A stretch of DNA of 64,000 nucleotides from Roseiarcus fermentans (GTDB lineage Bacteria > Pseudomonadota > Alphaproteobacteria > Rhizobiales > Beijerinckiaceae). Under the pieces are notes generated by a model. It was given only the letters and a program-made list of their open reading frames with translations. It made no database searches and was not told the DNA's origin. The translations under genes and the position numbers were made by a program. The DNA lies in NCBI RefSeq assembly GCF_003315135.1, contig NZ_QNRK01000026.1:33927-97926 (forward strand), given 5' to 3'. Shown here piece after piece: positions 1 to 9,101 of this stretch. Each line of letters begins with the position of its first letter. Position 1 is the first letter of the stretch.

Positions 1-2
1 GC

Positions 3-1358
3 TTCACCGATGCGGTGATGCGGGTCACGAGCCGAAAGCGACAACTGGACACCGTGATCAAGAGCCTGCAGGGACACGTCGATGGCCTCGCCCTCGGCGC
101 GCCTCTGAGCGTGGAGTTGTCCGCCCTGTGGCGCGACGTGCCTCTGACAGCGTCGGGCTCGCTGGACGATCCCCGTCGCGCGACCTTGGGAAAGCCGGCG
201 GCCCTCAGGGTTTCGGTCGCCTCGTCGCTGGGCGAGTTCACGTTCGTCGGGGCGTTGACGGCCGGCGCCGCGCCGGGCGCGGCCGGCGATCTTTCGGCCT
301 CTTCCCACGCGCTGCCACAGGTGGCGCGGCTATTCGGCGCGTCCCGGCTGTCGGCGACGGGGATTTCGGACATCGCCATCGCGGGCAAGGTCCGGATCGC
401 CCCGGGCGACATGGTCTTCGACGACGCGCGGGTGACGAGCGGCGGCCAGACCCTGCAGGGCGCGCTGCGTCTGGCTCGGGGCGACGGCCGGGTCACGGTG
501 TCGGGCTCGCTGGACGCCGGGCGGCTGGCGCTCGCGCCGTTGTCGGGGCCGGCGGCGGCGCTGCTCGCGCCGGACGGGCGCTGGAGCGAAAGACCCTTGC
601 CGTTTTCGCTTCCTCGCGACGTCGACCTCGATTTGCGGCTGTCCGCGGGGGCGCTCGATATCTACGGGGTGAGTTTCGAGAACGTCGCGGCGTCGGCTTT
701 GCTGAAGGACGGAGACCTCACCGCGAACATCGTCGACGCGACCGCCTATGGCGGGCGGTGGCAGGGCGACCTGCGCCTGATCAGCGACGCCGGTTTCCGC
801 CTCGCGATGCACGGAAAGCTCGCAGGGGCGGACGTCAAGGCTTTCGGGGCCGAATTCGGCTGGCCGGACGTGTCGGGCGACGCCAACGCCGAGCTCGCAG
901 TGGAGACGGCCGGCCGTTCGCCGGCGGAACTGATCGCCGGCCTTCGCGGCAGGGCGTCGATCTCGATCGAAGACGGAGTCGTGTCCGGCGTCAATCTGGA
1001 GGAGGCCTTGCGCCGAAGCCAGCGCCGCCCCCTCGATCTGGCGAAGGACATGAGGAGCGGCGGAACCGCCTTCGAGCGGGCGACTTTCAACGTTCTCATC
1101 GCCGACGGCGTCGCCAGGCTCGTCGACGGCGCGCTCGTCGCCCAGGGGCTCAGGGCGGATTTGCGGGGCGCGGTCGATCTCGGCGATCTCAGCTTGCGCC
1201 TGCGCATGGATGCGGCGCAGTCGGACCCAACGGGCGCTTCGCCGCCCGGCGCCGCGCGCTTGAGCCTCGACATCAACGGGCCCTGGGCGAACCCGACGGT
1301 CCAGACCGCCGACCAGACCGACGGCGACGACCCGGGCTCGGCCACGCCTTCGCCGTGA
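3..1358 (+). CDS. AsmA-like protein, C-terminal part (5' end outside window)
   Basis: The frame is open from the first bases of the window, so the N-terminus is missing; the first in-frame ATG at 15 is probably internal. The visible 447 residues are a long series of short amphipathic beta-type segments rich in G, A, L and D. They end in an AsmA C-terminal type core that includes RASISIEDGVVSGVNL and a following FERATFNVLIADGVARLVDG block. AsmA-family proteins are known as inner-membrane-anchored periplasmic beta-groove proteins linked to envelope lipid transport and assembly. The tail after about residue 425 is low-complexity D/P/S/T. The transcript probably ends at the hairpin just downstream. 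The family call is good; the specific role is unknown. Confidence 0.75.
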   Translation, partial: FTDAVMRVTSRKRQLDTVIKSLQGHVDGLALGAPLSVELSALWRDVPLTASGSLDDPRRATLGKPAALRVSVASSLGEFTFVGALTAGAAPGAAGDLSASSHALPQVARLFGASRLSATGISDIAIAGKVRIAPGDMVFDDARVTSGGQTLQGALRLARGDGRVTVSGSLDAGRLALAPLSGPAAALLAPDGRWSERPLPFSLPRDVDLDLRLSAGALDIYGVSFENVAASALLKDGDLTANIVDATAYGGRWQGDLRLISDAGFRLAMHGKLAGADVKAFGAEFGWPDVSGDANAELAVETAGRSPAELIAGLRGRASISIEDGVVSGVNLEEALRRSQRRPLDLAKDMRSGGTAFERATFNVLIADGVARLVDGALVAQGLRADLRGAVDLGDLSLRLRMDAAQSDPTGASPPGAARLSLDINGPWANPTVQTADQTDGDDPGSATPSP

Positions 1359-1679
1359 CGTCTTCGCCGACCGAGGGCGCGCCAGCGGCCCGACGCAAAA
1401 AAGGCCAGGATGGGAATCCCGGCCGCTCTTGGATGAGCCAACTTTACGCCGGCAAGCCACCTCGATCCGCGTACTCTCGTCGATGTGGCCCGATTTCCTC
1501 GGGTCCGTCACGCGTCGAGATCATCTACTGGACTTCGTATCGCGTGATGGAGCGAGAATAGGTGTTGCCCCCCGTTCCGGTCAACGCGACGGGATGACGC
1601 AGCCGAACGCCCGCTGCGCGTTTGACAGCGCCGAGGATTGCTCGAATAGAGGCGCCGTGCCGAGCCTGGGAGACCTTCC
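1359..1679. other. Non-coding gap upstream of hemC
   Basis: About 320 bases separate the AsmA-like gene and hemC. Apart from the hairpin at 1403-1424 I see only a ribosome binding site GGGAGA (1668-1673) in front of hemC. No convincing sigma-70 promoter stands out. A reading frame at 1429-1683 overlaps the hemC start but does not look like a real protein. Confidence 0.4.
1403..1424 (+). terminator. Hairpin after the AsmA-like gene
   Basis: GGCCAGGAT and ATCCCGGCC pair as a 9-bp stem with one A-C mismatch around a GGGA loop, followed by GCTCTT. It lies 45 bases after the stop codon and is preceded by an A-run. The U-tract is weak, so intrinsic termination is only plausible. Confidence 0.35.
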
Positions 1680-2609
1680 GTGACAACTTCGCCGCTTTTC
1701 GTGCTGGGCACCCGTGGCTCGCCGCTCGCGCTCGCCCAGGCCAACGAGACCCGGCGCCTGCTCGCCGAGGCGCACGGCTGGGCGGAAGAACACATCGAGC
1801 TGCGCATCATCCGCACCAGCGGCGACGCGATCCAGGACCGACCGCTCGCCGAAGCGGGCGGCAAGGGCCTGTTCACCAAGGAGATCGACATCGCCCTGCT
1901 CGCCGGCGAGATCGACGCGGCCGTTCACTCGGCCAAGGATCTGCCGACCCTCATCCCGGACGGGATCGCGCTCGCCGGCTTTCTGCCCCGCGAGGACGTG
2001 CGCGACGCCTTGATCTCCTCCTTCGCCGACACGATCGAGGGCCTGCCGCAGGGCGCGACGCTGGGCGCCGCCTCGCTGCGGCGTCAGGCGCAGGCGCTCC
2101 GGCTTCGGCCCGACCTGAAGCCGGAACTCTTGCGCGGCAACGTCGAGACGCGGCTGCGCAAGGCGGAGTCGGGCGCGATCGGGGGAACGCTGCTCGCCAT
2201 GGCGGGGCTGAAGCGGCTCGGCCTCGCCCATCGCGCCCGGGCGCCGCTCGGCCTCGACGCCTTCACGCCGGCTGTCGGACAGGGGGCGATCGCCTTGACC
2301 GCCCGTAGCGACGACGCGAGGGCGCTTGACGCGCTCGCCCCGATCACGCACGCTCCCACTTACGCCGAGCTTGCCGCCGAGCGGGCCTTCCTGGCCGTGC
2401 TCGAGGGCTCCTGCCGGACGCCGATCGCCGGCCTCGCCCGATTCGCCGAAGGGCGAATCAGGTTCCGCGGCGAGGTGCTCAGGACAGACGGTTCGGAGCG
2501 CTTCGAGATCGAGGCGGAGGCGGCCGCAGCCGACGCCGCCCGGCTCGGGGCGGACGCGGGCAGGACGCTCGGGGCGCGGCTCCCGGCCGGAGTCCTGCCG
2601 AGAGACTAA
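1680..2609 (+). CDS. hemC: Hydroxymethylbilane synthase (porphobilinogen deaminase)
   Basis: This cytoplasmic enzyme joins four porphobilinogen molecules into hydroxymethylbilane, the third step from 5-aminolevulinate toward heme, chlorophyll and B12. The 309-residue protein has the expected length. It shows GTRGSPLALAQ at the N-terminus, the KGLFTKEID and HSAKDLPT blocks of the active-site cleft, and the dipyrromethane-cofactor cysteine at about residue 245 in LEGSCRTPIAG. The start is GTG at 1680 with GGGAGA six bases upstream. It opens a same-strand run of tetrapyrrole genes, with a class II aldolase 27 bases downstream. The partner hemD is not adjacent, which is common in alphaproteobacteria. 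Confidence 0.97.
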   Translation: MTTSPLFVLGTRGSPLALAQANETRRLLAEAHGWAEEHIELRIIRTSGDAIQDRPLAEAGGKGLFTKEIDIALLAGEIDAAVHSAKDLPTLIPDGIALAGFLPREDVRDALISSFADTIEGLPQGATLGAASLRRQAQALRLRPDLKPELLRGNVETRLRKAESGAIGGTLLAMAGLKRLGLAHRARAPLGLDAFTPAVGQGAIALTARSDDARALDALAPITHAPTYAELAAERAFLAVLEGSCRTPIAGLARFAEGRIRFRGEVLRTDGSERFEIEAEAAAADAARLGADAGRTLGARLPAGVLPRD

Positions 2610-2636
2610 GCGAACGAAGCGGGGAGGAAAGCGGGC

Positions 2637-3416
2637 ATGGAGATTGAGGCCGGCCGGATCGCGGTTCCCTCGGTCAGGGACAGGGTCTCCGCCGCGGAAT
2701 GGGCCGTCCGGGTCGACCTCGCCGCCTGCTACCGGATCGTCGCGCATTACGGGTGGGACGACCTGGTCTTCACCCACATTTCCGCCCGCCTCCCGGGCGA
2801 GGACCATCACTTCCTCATCAACCCCTACGGCCTGATGTTCGAGGAGGTGACGGCGTCGAGCCTGGTCAAGGTCGACCTCGCTGGCGAGAAGGTTCTGGAG
2901 AGCCCGTTCGCGATCAACCCCGCCGGTTTCGTGATCCATTCCGCGATCCACGCCGCGCGCGAGGACGCTCAGTGCGTGCTTCACCTCCACACGCCCGCGG
3001 GCGTCGCGGTCTCCTGCCAGAAAGAGGGCCTGCTGCCGATCTCGCAGCAGTCGCTGTTCGTGCAGACGAGCCTCGGCTATCACGGCTACGAAGGGGTGGC
3101 GCTGAACGACGCGGAAAAGCCGCGGCTCGTCGCCGACTTCGGCAGGAACACGTTCCTGATCCTGCGCAATCACGGGCTGCTCACGGTCGGGGGCTCGATC
3201 GCCGACGCCTTTCTGGCGATGTTCACGCTCGAGCGGGCGTGCGAGATCCAGATCATGGCGCAGTCCGGCGGCGGGGCGCTCGTTCCCATCCCGCAGGCGA
3301 TCCTCGACGGCGCCCGGGCCCAGTCGGCCCAGGTGACCCGCGGACTCGGCGGCGCGCTGGCCTGGCCGGGGATCTTGCGCAAGCTGGACAGGATCGATCC
3401 GGGCTACCGGTCGTAG
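2637..3416 (+). CDS. Class II aldolase/adducin family protein
   Basis: The 259-residue protein has the class II aldolase/adducin fold. A divalent metal would be held by His116 and His118 (HLHTP) and His179 (NHGLL), with the conserved THISAR motif near residue 46-51. Family members include fuculose-phosphate and rhamnulose-phosphate aldolases and ribulose-phosphate epimerases, but this adducin-like subgroup generally lacks an assigned substrate. The start ATG has a strong GGAGG nine bases upstream. It sits directly behind hemC and is probably co-transcribed, although nothing links it to tetrapyrrole synthesis. The family assignment is firm and the substrate unknown. Confidence 0.88.
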   Translation: MEIEAGRIAVPSVRDRVSAAEWAVRVDLAACYRIVAHYGWDDLVFTHISARLPGEDHHFLINPYGLMFEEVTASSLVKVDLAGEKVLESPFAINPAGFVIHSAIHAAREDAQCVLHLHTPAGVAVSCQKEGLLPISQQSLFVQTSLGYHGYEGVALNDAEKPRLVADFGRNTFLILRNHGLLTVGGSIADAFLAMFTLERACEIQIMAQSGGGALVPIPQAILDGARAQSAQVTRGLGGALAWPGILRKLDRIDPGYRS

Positions 3417-3707
3417 CCGCGGGCGGCGGACCTGCGCTCGGGCGCGGATTGAACCTTTCCAAGGCGTTGCGGCTGTCTTTCCGGGCGGATGGAGGCAACA
3501 GCCATGGCCCTTGTTCGCGAGGAGCCGGACAGGCGGGCCCCGGAGATGCGATTCCCGCCGCCCGGGTGCGGGGACGGGCGCCTGCCGTAGCGCGGCGCGA
3601 CGGCCGCTCTCGCGGCCGGCTGGCCGCCACGACGGGCGGGCGCCGCTGTGCAGGTTTGGCAGGCGACCCATTTTTTCAGGGACTTGGGCGCCCAAACCTG
3701 TCACTTT

Positions 3708-3942
3708 GTAACTCCCAAGCCGCCGTCATCGCGAGGAGCCAAGCGACGTGGCGGTCCAGGGGGGGCACGGCCAAGGTCCGCCGTATGCCGGACGTCGCCG
3801 CGCTGCAACGTCGGCGCAGGCGGCCCCGGATCGCCGCGTCGCCCTTCGGGCTCCTCGCGAGGACGGCGGCAAGCGTCATCAGAACGCCTCGGCGTCGACG
3901 ACCGCGCACCATTCCCAAGGCGCCCCAAGGCTTGGCGGTTAC
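3708..3942 (+). mobile_element. MITE-like element, divergent copy
   Basis: The left end GTAACTCCCAAGCC (3708-3721) faces a right end GGCTTGGCGGTTAC (3929-3942), making imperfect terminal inverted repeats. Inside, CGTCATCGCGAGGAGC and GGGCTCCTCGCGAGGACGGCG form a second inverted pair. The flanks GTCACTTT (3700-3707) and GTCAGTTT (3943-3950) match in 7 of 8 positions and look like an aged 8-bp target duplication. It has no transposase, so it must be mobilised in trans. The interior differs from the copies near 15.7 and 50.1 kb. Confidence 0.6.
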
Positions 3943-4090
3943 GTCAGTTTGTCACTTCGGCGCCCCCAACCGGATTGTTCGCGAGCGCGCGCGCCCTTCC
4001 CGCCGCGCTGCCGATGGTTTTTGAAACTTCTCCCGACTCTCGCCCTCGCGCGCATCGCCGCCGACCTGGCGACCGACAGTTTGAACTCTA

Positions 4091-4145
4091 GCATGCCTTC
4101 TGATTTTCCGCAAGAAATTGTCGTGCGCTCGGTGGCATGCCTTCT
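4091..4145. repeat. Pair of 11-bp direct repeats
   Basis: GCATGCCTTCT occurs at 4091-4101 and again at 4135-4145, start-to-start spacing 44 bases, each with an internal GCATGC palindrome. They sit in the hemA leader. Regular spacing of about four helical turns could suit a DNA-binding protein, but no known factor is recognised. Confidence 0.35.
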
Positions 4146-4565
4146 CGTCACCGCGTATCGGACCGCAACGCCGAAAACGATTGGTCTCAGGCTTCCCCGT
4201 TGACGGAGAGGGCCGAACGATTGCCCGCGAACGGGGACATCGGTAGGAAGCCACGGCAAGACCTCTCGCGCCCGACCCGCGGCCGGGCGCGAGCGGTTCG
4301 GGCTGTCGCCCGAGGGTGGCCGGGGCGGATGTTCGGGCGCCGACGCTTTTCTGGCCGCCCGGGCGGAAGCGCGGTCGACGCGGTCGACGACCGCGTCTAC
4401 AATGCGCCGGCACGTCCGGCTCCGATTGCCGGAACGGCCTCGCTGCGCCAATCCGCCGCGCCTCGCCGAGTGTCAAGGCGACTGGACAAGGTCGGGCCGC
4501 GCGGATACCGAATTAGGCAGGGGCGGACGGCGGAAGGGGCCGGCTGCCTGCAAGAAAGGCAGACG

Positions 4566-5870
4566 ATGGACTACGAGCGGGTCTTCTCCGACGCAATCGC
4601 CCAGTTGAAGGCGGAAGAGCGCTACCGGACATTCGCAAATCTCGAACGCGACGCGCGCCGCTTCCCGCTGGCCCTGTGGCGCCCCGAGGGCGAGGAGGAC
4701 AGGCCGCGCGAAGTCACCGTCTGGTGCTCCAACGACTATCTCGGCATGGGCGTCCACCCCGAGGTGATCGAGGCGTCGGTCGAGGCCGCGCGCGCCCACG
4801 GCGCCGGCGCCGGCGGCACCCGCAACATCTCCGGCACGCATCATCCGATCGTGCGGCTCGAGGCCGAACTCGCCGATCTGCACGGCAAGCAGGCGGCCCT
4901 CGCCTTCACCTCCGGCTGGATCTCCAATCTCGCCGGCATCTCGACCATCGCGAGCCTGCTGCCGAACTGCCTGATCCTGTCCGACGCGCTCAACCACAAT
5001 TCGATGATCGAGGGCGTCCGGCGCGCCGGCTGCGAGAAGAAGGTGTGGCGCCACAACGACGTCGCCCATCTCGAGGCGCTTCTGGCCGCGGAGCCCGCCG
5101 CGCGCGCAAAGCTCGTCGTGTTCGAGAGCCTCTATTCCATGGACGGCGACATCGCGCCGATCGAGGCGATCCTCGACCTGTGCGAGAAGTACGGCGCAAT
5201 GAGCTACATCGACGAGGTGCACGCCGTGGGCCTGTACGGGCCGCGCGGCGGCGGGGTGAGCGAGCGCGAGGGCCTCGCCCACCGCATCGACGTCATCGAA
5301 GGCACGCTCGCCAAGGGTTTCGGCGCGCTCGGCGGCTACATCGCGGCGAGCGCGGCGGTGGTGGACGCGGTGCGCAGCTACGCCCCGCAGTTCATCTTCA
5401 CCTCGACCCTGCCTCCGAGCGTGGCGGCGAGCGCGGCGGCGGCGGTGCGGCACCTCAAGACGTCGAGCGCCGAGCGCGAGCGGCACCAGCACATGGCCTG
5501 GCTCACCAAGCACGCTTTGCGCGCCGCCGGCATCCCCGTCATGGACAACCCGTCGCACATCGTGCCGGTGTTCGTCGGCGACGCCCAGAAGTGCAAGGCG
5601 GCGAGCAAGCTGCTGCTCGAGCGGCACGCGATCTACATCCAGCCGATCAACTACCCGACCGTCCCCACGGGCACGGAGCGGCTGCGCATCACCCCCGGCC
5701 CGGCCCACAGCGAGGCGCAGGTCGCCGAACTGGTCGAGGCGCTGGTCGACGTGTGGAAGACGGTGGGCCTGCGCTTCGAAGAGGCGAAGATCATCCCGCT
5801 GTTCCGGCGTGCGGCGACGGCGCCGGCGGCGGATTGCGTCTATCCCGAGATGAAGAAGGCGGCCGAGTAG
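4566..5870 (+). CDS. hemA: 5-aminolevulinate synthase
   Basis: This PLP enzyme condenses glycine with succinyl-CoA to 5-aminolevulinate, the Shemin route typical of alphaproteobacteria. The ATG at 4566 begins [11 protein letters not shown] and gives 434 residues, slightly over the usual 400-410. Fold-type I features include [18 protein letters not shown], the [10 protein letters not shown] block with the PLP-contacting Asp, and the Schiff-base lysine at about residue 250 in [11 protein letters not shown]. The frame stays open upstream to about 4137, but only the 4566 start has the family N-terminus, with AGAAAGG in front. It is the entry step for hemC, hemE and hemF nearby. Confidence 0.97.
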   Translation: MDYERVFSDAIAQLKAEERYRTFANLERDARRFPLALWRPEGEEDRPREVTVWCSNDYLGMGVHPEVIEASVEAARAHGAGAGGTRNISGTHHPIVRLEAELADLHGKQAALAFTSGWISNLAGISTIASLLPNCLILSDALNHNSMIEGVRRAGCEKKVWRHNDVAHLEALLAAEPAARAKLVVFESLYSMDGDIAPIEAILDLCEKYGAMSYIDEVHAVGLYGPRGGGVSEREGLAHRIDVIEGTLAKGFGALGGYIAASAAVVDAVRSYAPQFIFTSTLPPSVAASAAAAVRHLKTSSAERERHQHMAWLTKHALRAAGIPVMDNPSHIVPVFVGDAQKCKAASKLLLERHAIYIQPINYPTVPTGTERLRITPGPAHSEAQVAELVEALVDVWKTVGLRFEEAKIIPLFRRAATAPAADCVYPEMKKAAE

Positions 5871-5946
5871 CGGCCGCCGGGCTCGGCGCCTTGCGCGCAC
5901 GCCTCGGTCAGACCCGGCGCGGCGCGGCGGCGTCGACAATCCGCCC

Positions 5947-6657
5947 ATGACGATCGGCATCCTGGAATGCGGCGCCCCGCCCGAGCCGCTTCGCGCCCGC
6001 TTCGGCGGTTATGGCGCGATGGTGCAACGGCTGCTCGGTCCGCATCGGGAGACCGCAATCGTCGACGTGCCGGGGGGCGCGTTGTCGGCCGGAACACCGG
6101 ATTTCGACGCCTACGTGGTGACCGGTTCGGCGGCCGGGGTCTACGACGACCTGCCCTGGATCCCCGGGCTGATCGGCTTTCTGCGACAGGTCAAGGGGCG
6201 GGCGAAGCTCGTCGGCCTGTGCTTCGGCCATCAGGCGATGGCCGAAGCGTTCGGCGGCGCCGTGGTGAAGTCGCCCAAGGGCTGGGGCCTCGGGCTTCAG
6301 CGCTATGAGGCGCGGCGCCGCGCAAGCTGGATGGACGGCGCGGCGTCGGTTATGGTTCCCGCCCTGCACCAGGATCAGGTGGTCGTCCGCCCGCCCGGCG
6401 CCCGCGTGACCCTCGCCAGCGCGTTCACCCCCTATGCCGGGCTCGACTACGGCGACGCCGTCTCCTTCCAGTTCCATCCGGAGTTTCCGGCCGCGTTCGC
6501 GACGGCGCTGATCGAGGCGCGGCGGGACCGTTTCGGCGCATTGGCCGATCCGGCCATCGCCTCCTACGGCCGGCCGCACGACTGCGCCCGGATCGGCCAG
6601 TGGATCGGACGGTTCCTCGACGCGCCCGGCGCCCTGTCCCAGGCCGGCGACGTATGA
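5947..6657 (+). CDS. Type 1 glutamine amidotransferase (GMP synthase-like)
   Basis: The 236-residue protein is a stand-alone class I amidotransferase domain. It has the nucleophilic Cys92 in GLCFGHQ and the His177/Glu179 pair in FHPE, completing the catalytic triad. An oxyanion-strand motif VVTGSAAGVYDD lies at residues 57-68. Such proteins resemble the GuaA amidotransferase half, but here no synthetase domain follows. Known relatives act on glutamine-like or gamma-glutamyl substrates, often unassigned. It lies between hemA and hemE on the same strand, 76 bases after hemA; a role in tetrapyrrole metabolism is not indicated by the sequence. Confidence 0.85.
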   Translation: MTIGILECGAPPEPLRARFGGYGAMVQRLLGPHRETAIVDVPGGALSAGTPDFDAYVVTGSAAGVYDDLPWIPGLIGFLRQVKGRAKLVGLCFGHQAMAEAFGGAVVKSPKGWGLGLQRYEARRRASWMDGAASVMVPALHQDQVVVRPPGARVTLASAFTPYAGLDYGDAVSFQFHPEFPAAFATALIEARRDRFGALADPAIASYGRPHDCARIGQWIGRFLDAPGALSQAGDV

Positions 6658-6740
6658 GCGCGGATCGGGTTTCGATACTTACCCGAAGCGCGCGCTTGCC
6701 CGGGCGCCGCGGTTGGGCTAGGCGCGAGGAATCGGAGGAG

Positions 6741-6753
6741 CGGCGTCTCGCCG
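6741..6753. repeat. REP-like palindrome CGGCG-TCT-CGCCG, copy 1
   Basis: A short palindrome in the gap before hemE matches the 17-bp palindromes at 10506-10522 and 59308-59324. The shared core GGCG(A/T)(G/C)(A/T)CGCC in intergenic positions suggests a REP-type extragenic repeat. Confidence 0.4.
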
Positions 6754-6817
6754 CCGTCGGGCGTCCGCGAGAACGCCGGCTTTTCGCCCGGCAGCCGGGC
6801 TGCATGAGGGGTCTGTC

Positions 6818-7855
6818 GTGACGTCTGCAAAATCGCAAAAGCCCTTCCTCGCCGCGCTCGCGGGCGAGCGCCAGACACGGCCGCCGATCTGGCTGATGCG
6901 CCAGGCCGGCCGCTACCTGCCGGAATATCGCGAGATCCGCGCCAAGGCGCCGAGCTTCCTCGACTTCTGCTACACGCCGGCCTCGACCGTCGAAGCGACG
7001 CTGCAGCCGATCCGGCGATTCGGGTTCGACGCGGCGATCCTGTTCTCCGACATTCTCGTCGTCCCCGACGCGCTCGGCCAGACGGTGTCGTTCGAGACCG
7101 GCGAAGGGCCGCGCCTCGACCCGATCACGGACGAGGCGGGATTTTCGCGCCTCAGGGCCGAGCCGGACTGGGAAAAGCTCTCGCCCGCGTTCGAGACGCT
7201 CGACCGACTGAAGACCGCGCTGCCAAGCGAGGTCGCGCTGATCGGCTTCTGCGGCGCGCCGTGGACGGTGGCGAGCTACATGATCGCCGGGCGCGGCACC
7301 AAGGAGCAGGAGCCGGCGCGGACCTTCGCTTACCGCCATCCCAAGTTGTTCGCGGCGCTGATCGAGCGGCTGGTGGATGCGTCCGCAGGCTATCTGATCC
7401 GCCAGATCGAGGCGGGCGCCGAGGCGGTGCAGATTTTCGATTCCTGGTCGGGCGTGCTGCCGCCGGCGGAGTTCGAGCGCTGGTGCGTCGCGCCGGTCGC
7501 GGCGCTGGTCGCCAAGGTGAAGGCGACGGCGCCCGACACGCCGGTGATCGCCTTCCCGCGCGGCGCGGCGACGCAACTCTACAAGTTCGCCGGCATGAAG
7601 GGGGTCGCTTGCGTCGGCCTCGACACCGCGGTCGAGCCCGCCGTCGCGGCCGCCGCGCTGCCGGGCCTCGCGTTGCAGGGCAATCTCGATCCGCTCGCCC
7701 TCGTCGCCGGCGGCTCGGCGCTGGACGAAGGGATCGACCGCGTGCTCGACGGCTTCGTTGACCGCGCCCACGTCTTCAACCTCGGCCACGGCATTCTGCC
7801 CGAGACGCCGATCGCCCATGTCGAGCGCATGATGGCGCGGGTGCGCGGGGCATGA
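6818..7855 (+). CDS. hemE: Uroporphyrinogen decarboxylase
   Basis: This enzyme removes the four acetate carboxyls of uroporphyrinogen III to give coproporphyrinogen III, in the cytoplasm and without cofactor. The 345-residue protein has the normal size. The signature [11 protein letters not shown] near residues 27-37 holds active-site arginines, and the catalytic aspartate lies in [25 protein letters not shown] and the C-terminal [11 protein letters not shown] are further family blocks. Translation starts at GTG 6818 behind GAGGGG. The stop overlaps the hemF start as ATGA, so translation of the two is probably coupled. Confidence 0.97.
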   Translation: MTSAKSQKPFLAALAGERQTRPPIWLMRQAGRYLPEYREIRAKAPSFLDFCYTPASTVEATLQPIRRFGFDAAILFSDILVVPDALGQTVSFETGEGPRLDPITDEAGFSRLRAEPDWEKLSPAFETLDRLKTALPSEVALIGFCGAPWTVASYMIAGRGTKEQEPARTFAYRHPKLFAALIERLVDASAGYLIRQIEAGAEAVQIFDSWSGVLPPAEFERWCVAPVAALVAKVKATAPDTPVIAFPRGAATQLYKFAGMKGVACVGLDTAVEPAVAAAALPGLALQGNLDPLALVAGGSALDEGIDRVLDGFVDRAHVFNLGHGILPETPIAHVERMMARVRGA

Positions 7856-8766
7856 GCGGCGCGGCCGAACCCGGCGCCGATCCCCGCCTCGCGGCCGCCG
7901 CCGACTGGTTCGGCGGCCTGCAATTGCGGATCGTCGCGGCGATGGAGGGCCTCGAGCGGGAGTTCGGCGACGTCGACCCGCCGCGCGAGCCCGGCCGGTT
8001 CGCCATCGAGCCGTGGAGCCGCACCGACGCCGGCGGCGCGCCGGGCGGCGGCGGCCGGATGGCGATGCTGCGCGGGCGGCTGTTCGAGAAGATGGGCGCG
8101 CATTGCTCGACCGTGTTCGGCGCATTCCCGCCCGAGTTCGCCAAGGACATTCCCGGCGCCGCCGCCGACCCGCGCTTCTGGGCGGCCGGCGTGTCGGTGA
8201 TCGCCCATCCGTGGAGCCCGCACGTCCCGACCGTGCACATGAACGTGCGGCTCGTGCGCACGACGAAACTGTGGTTCGGCGGCGGCGCCGATCTCACGCC
8301 GATGCTGGACGCGCGCCGGGTCGAGAGCGATCCGGACGCGGTCCTGTTCCACGCCGCGATGCGCGCGGCCTGCGCCCGCCACCCGGGCGTCGCCGACGCC
8401 GACCGGTTCGAGGCCTGGTGCGACGAATATTTCTTCCTCAGGCACCGCAACGAGCGGCGCGGGATCGGCGGCATCTTCTTCGATCACCTGAACAGCGCCG
8501 GCGACTCCGACAATTCGGCGTTCGACGCGGATTTCGCCTTCGTCCGCGACGTCGGCGACAGCTTCATCGCCGTCTATTCCGACATCGTCCGGCGCAACGC
8601 CTCGCAGCCGTGGAGCCTGCGCGAGCGCGAGGAACAATGCGTCCGCCGCGGCCGTTACGTCGAGTTCAACCTGCTCTATGATCGCGGCACGATCTTCGGC
8701 CTGAAGACCGGCGGCAACATCGCCTCCATTTTGTCCTCGATGCCGCCCGAGGCCCGCTGGCCCTGA
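7852..8766 (+). CDS. hemF: Oxygen-dependent coproporphyrinogen III oxidase
   Basis: This enzyme oxidatively decarboxylates two propionates of coproporphyrinogen III to protoporphyrinogen IX using O2. The 304-residue protein carries the family motifs [15 protein letters not shown] (conserved active-site histidines), [12 protein letters not shown], and near the C-terminus [18 protein letters not shown]. The start codon overlaps the hemE stop by four bases. Presence of the aerobic enzyme implies oxygen is available during growth; the oxygen-independent HemN is not in the window. A hairpin 16 bases after the stop probably ends this transcript. Confidence 0.97.
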   Translation: MSGAAEPGADPRLAAAADWFGGLQLRIVAAMEGLEREFGDVDPPREPGRFAIEPWSRTDAGGAPGGGGRMAMLRGRLFEKMGAHCSTVFGAFPPEFAKDIPGAAADPRFWAAGVSVIAHPWSPHVPTVHMNVRLVRTTKLWFGGGADLTPMLDARRVESDPDAVLFHAAMRAACARHPGVADADRFEAWCDEYFFLRHRNERRGIGGIFFDHLNSAGDSDNSAFDADFAFVRDVGDSFIAVYSDIVRRNASQPWSLREREEQCVRRGRYVEFNLLYDRGTIFGLKTGGNIASILSSMPPEARWP

Positions 8767-9101
8767 AGGATCGACAACCGCCAAGCGCGCGGATCGGGCC
8801 GCGGCCGGCGCGCTTGCCGATTTCGTCGTGGGTCCTAGGTAAGGGTATGGAGATCGAGACGGCGCCGCTGTCAGGGCGTTTCACGGACGCGGAGAACGAG
8901 GCCGGCGCCGCGCCCGAAAGGGCGGCGAAGGCCTCTGAGACAGGGGTTTTTTTCCACAACGGACGCCAAGGCGCGCTCGCTTTGTCCAGCCGAACGCCCG
9001 GTTTCAACCTCGCGATGACGCCGGCGGTCCCTCAGCCTGTTTTTGCGCGTTGAGGAAGGGCCGAACGCCGGCATCGCAACCAACGCATGGGAGGATGGTC
9101 A
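8767..9101. other. Non-coding gap after hemF
   Basis: Apart from the hairpin at 8782-8816 and the GGGAGG ribosome binding site (9089-9094) of the next gene, I see no gene, repeat or clear promoter in this 335-base stretch. Short open frames here lack ribosome binding sites and recognisable composition. Confidence 0.4.
8782..8816 (+). terminator. Hairpin ending the hem run
   Basis: CAAGCGCGC (8782-8790) and GCGCGCTTG (8808-8816) are perfect 9-bp inverted repeats with a 17-base loop, starting 16 bases after the hemF stop. No long T-run follows, so termination may need Rho or be imperfect. Confidence 0.5.

Larger units (their letters stand above)
3417..4565. other. 1.15-kb non-coding region upstream of hemA
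   Basis: No frame here has protein-like composition with a ribosome binding site. The region holds a MITE-like element (3708-3942), a pair of 11-bp direct repeats (4091-4101 and 4135-4145), and a perfect 8-bp hairpin ACGCGGTC-GAC-GACCGCGT at 4378-4396. TACAAT follows the hairpin at 4398-4403 and could be a -10 box for hemA, although no good -35 precedes it at the right distance. An unusually long leader before hemA is consistent with regulation but proves nothing. Confidence 0.45.

Noticed and set aside
1429..1683. 84-codon plus-strand frame overlapping the hemC GTG start
   Set aside because: It has no ribosome binding site, protein-unlike composition and no recognisable motif; the overlap is probably chance.
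3650..3700. Inverted repeat CAGGTTTGG/CCAAACCTG before the first MITE
   Set aside because: It is real but short, with a long loop, and no function or second copy was found; not enough to call a feature.
1581..3704. Long antisense frame over hemC and the aldolase
   Set aside because: It is the shadow of two clear plus-strand genes.
8814..9053. 79-codon plus-strand frame after hemF
   Set aside because: It begins inside the terminator region, lacks a ribosome binding site and shows no recognisable composition.
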